Positions 6,157 to 6,641 of a stretch of 6,641 nucleotides of DNA are shown piece after piece. This stretch comes from an uncultured Clostridia bacterium (GTDB taxonomy: Bacteria; Bacillota; Clostridia; Lachnospirales; CAG-274). The translations under genes and the position numbers were made by a program. The notes under the pieces were generated by a model that was given only the letters and a program-made list of their open reading frames with translations, did not search any database and was not told where the DNA came from. How positions within the stretch are numbered: the first letter of the stretch is position 1; each line of letters opens with the position of its first letter. The stretch is from the NCBI GenBank assembly GCA_947629215.1, contig CANRCU010000134.1, positions 1 through 6,641 on the forward strand, read 5' to 3'.

Positions 6157-6162
6157 CACCTC
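6157..6162 (-). promoter_or_regulatory. Ribosome binding site of the 686-residue protein gene
   Basis: GAGGTG on the minus strand, within A-G-A-A-A-G-A-G-G-T-G, ends 7 nt before the ATG at 6149. It has the same spacing as the other two starts and fixes this one. Confidence 0.83.
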
Positions 6163-6228
6163 TTTCTAAAAATTTAATTATGCAATGAACTTTAATGTTG
6201 TTTTATTTTAGCCTCCCTCAGAGAGAGC

Positions 6229-6641
6229 CTACTTTGAAATTTGAAGCTTATACACTTCGGTCAGCGGCTTTATGTTTCCCTTATTCCATATCGCCGCCTT
6301 TATCGTATATGTTTTACCTTTTTTCAAATCCGCGCTTAAGTTAATTGTTACGCTGTTCCCGCTCTTCTCCGCGGGCTGAATATCCGCCGCAAGCAACCGA
6401 TTTTCGTCATCGTCGTAAATCGCGGTTATCAGGCACGGGCTGTCCTCGCCCGCCGTATTTTCCGCCATATACCCGATATTTGCCGCAACGCCCGTATCTG
6501 TTACATTCGGCTCAAGCGATGTTATCGAAAAATCTTTACTGTGGAAGGTAACGGCTGTGGGCGTTGAACCGCCCTGCTTTATTTGAGCCGTGCCGCCCTC
6601 GTATATGCCGGCGCCGATTTTCGCATAGTTGCCGCTGACAG
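6229..6641 (-). CDS. C-terminal end of a secreted-type protein with terminal Ig-like domain (5' end outside window)
   Basis: The minus-strand frame is open from the right edge to a TAG at 6231-6229, giving 136 residues plus two leftover bases. The first ATG inside it (6468) falls in mid-domain with no ribosome binding site, so the true start is beyond the edge. The first ~25 residues (S-G-N-Y-A-K-I-G-A-G-I-Y-E-G-G) are Gly-rich and belong to some preceding domain that I cannot name. The last ~100 form an Ig-like domain: F-S-I-T-S-L, then C-L-I-T-A-I-Y-D-D-D, V-T-I-N-L-S-A-D-L, and T-I-K-A-A-I-W-N-K-G-N-I-K-P-L-T-E-V. The same ending occurs in the protein encoded next, 79 nt downstream. By position it should be the upstream member of the operon. 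It may be another glycan-active or surface protein; its main domain is not visible. Confidence 0.8.
   Translation of the reverse strand, partial: VSGNYAKIGAGIYEGGTAQIKQGGSTPTAVTFHSKDFSITSLEPNVTDTGVAANIGYMAENTAGEDSPCLITAIYDDDENRLLAADIQPAEKSGNSVTINLSADLKKGKTYTIKAAIWNKGNIKPLTEVYKLQISK

Noticed and set aside
6150..6210. Possible promoter in the AT-rich gap before the 686-residue protein gene (CATAAT as a -10 box on the minus strand).
   Set aside because: No acceptable -35 box lies about 17 nt upstream (TAAAAC at that place), and AT-rich gaps yield such boxes by chance; an operon transcript is the simpler view.
6211..6228. Possible terminator hairpin just after the right-edge gene (CTC/GAG-rich inverted repeat).
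   Set aside because: The stem is only about 6 bp with two G-U pairs and is followed on the transcript by UAAAAUAAAAC, not a U run, so it does not support termination.
1..6641. tRNA, rRNA, CRISPR array, insertion sequence or prophage signs.
   Set aside because: The window is almost fully covered by four collinear coding regions with short gaps; no spaced direct repeats, transposase or RNA gene pattern was seen.

Overview
The window looks like part of a secreted carbohydrate-active locus from an anaerobic, low-to-mid GC Bacillota bacterium, most likely an uncultured gut or rumen clostridium. This rests on Gram-positive signal peptides, strong GGAGG/AGGTGG ribosome binding sites all 7 nt from their ATG, many large multi-domain secreted proteins, and a copper-amine-oxidase-N-like domain joined to CBM4_9 and GH10 domains. 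The taxon is an inference; no marker gene is present.

All supported genes lie on the minus strand, so transcription runs from right to left. In order: (1) the C-terminal end of a large protein entering from the right edge (6641-6229); (2) a complete 686-residue secreted protein (6149-4089); (3) a complete 830-residue secreted protein (4007-1515); (4) the first 494 residues of a GH10 xylanase-like enzyme that runs off the left edge (1482-1). The gaps are 79, 81 and 32 nt, with no convincing terminator or promoter in them, so a single operon is likely. The 81-nt gap holds a 9-bp GC-rich hairpin without a U tract.

The two central proteins are paralogues. Each has a signal peptide, a beta-sandwich-like module (A), an Ig/FnIII-like spacer and a second, related module (B). 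The four modules share a signature: an AP-x-x-G turn, then G-[QD]-x-[ILM], then [WF]-[TN]-P-V-V-x-Y. The 830-residue protein then has an SbsA-type Ig-like domain (Big_5-like) and a terminal Ig-like domain. The 686-residue protein has only a terminal Ig-like domain, ending in a 'LW...LKPLT' motif that is also seen at the end of the right-edge protein.

The simplest reading is a plant-polysaccharide (xylan-type) locus: one enzyme with a CBM4_9-like binding domain, plus apparently non-catalytic extracellular proteins built from an unclassified carbohydrate-binding-like module. No catalytic motif, dockerin, SLH domain or sortase signal was seen in the two complete proteins. Binding and anchoring are therefore inferred, not shown.
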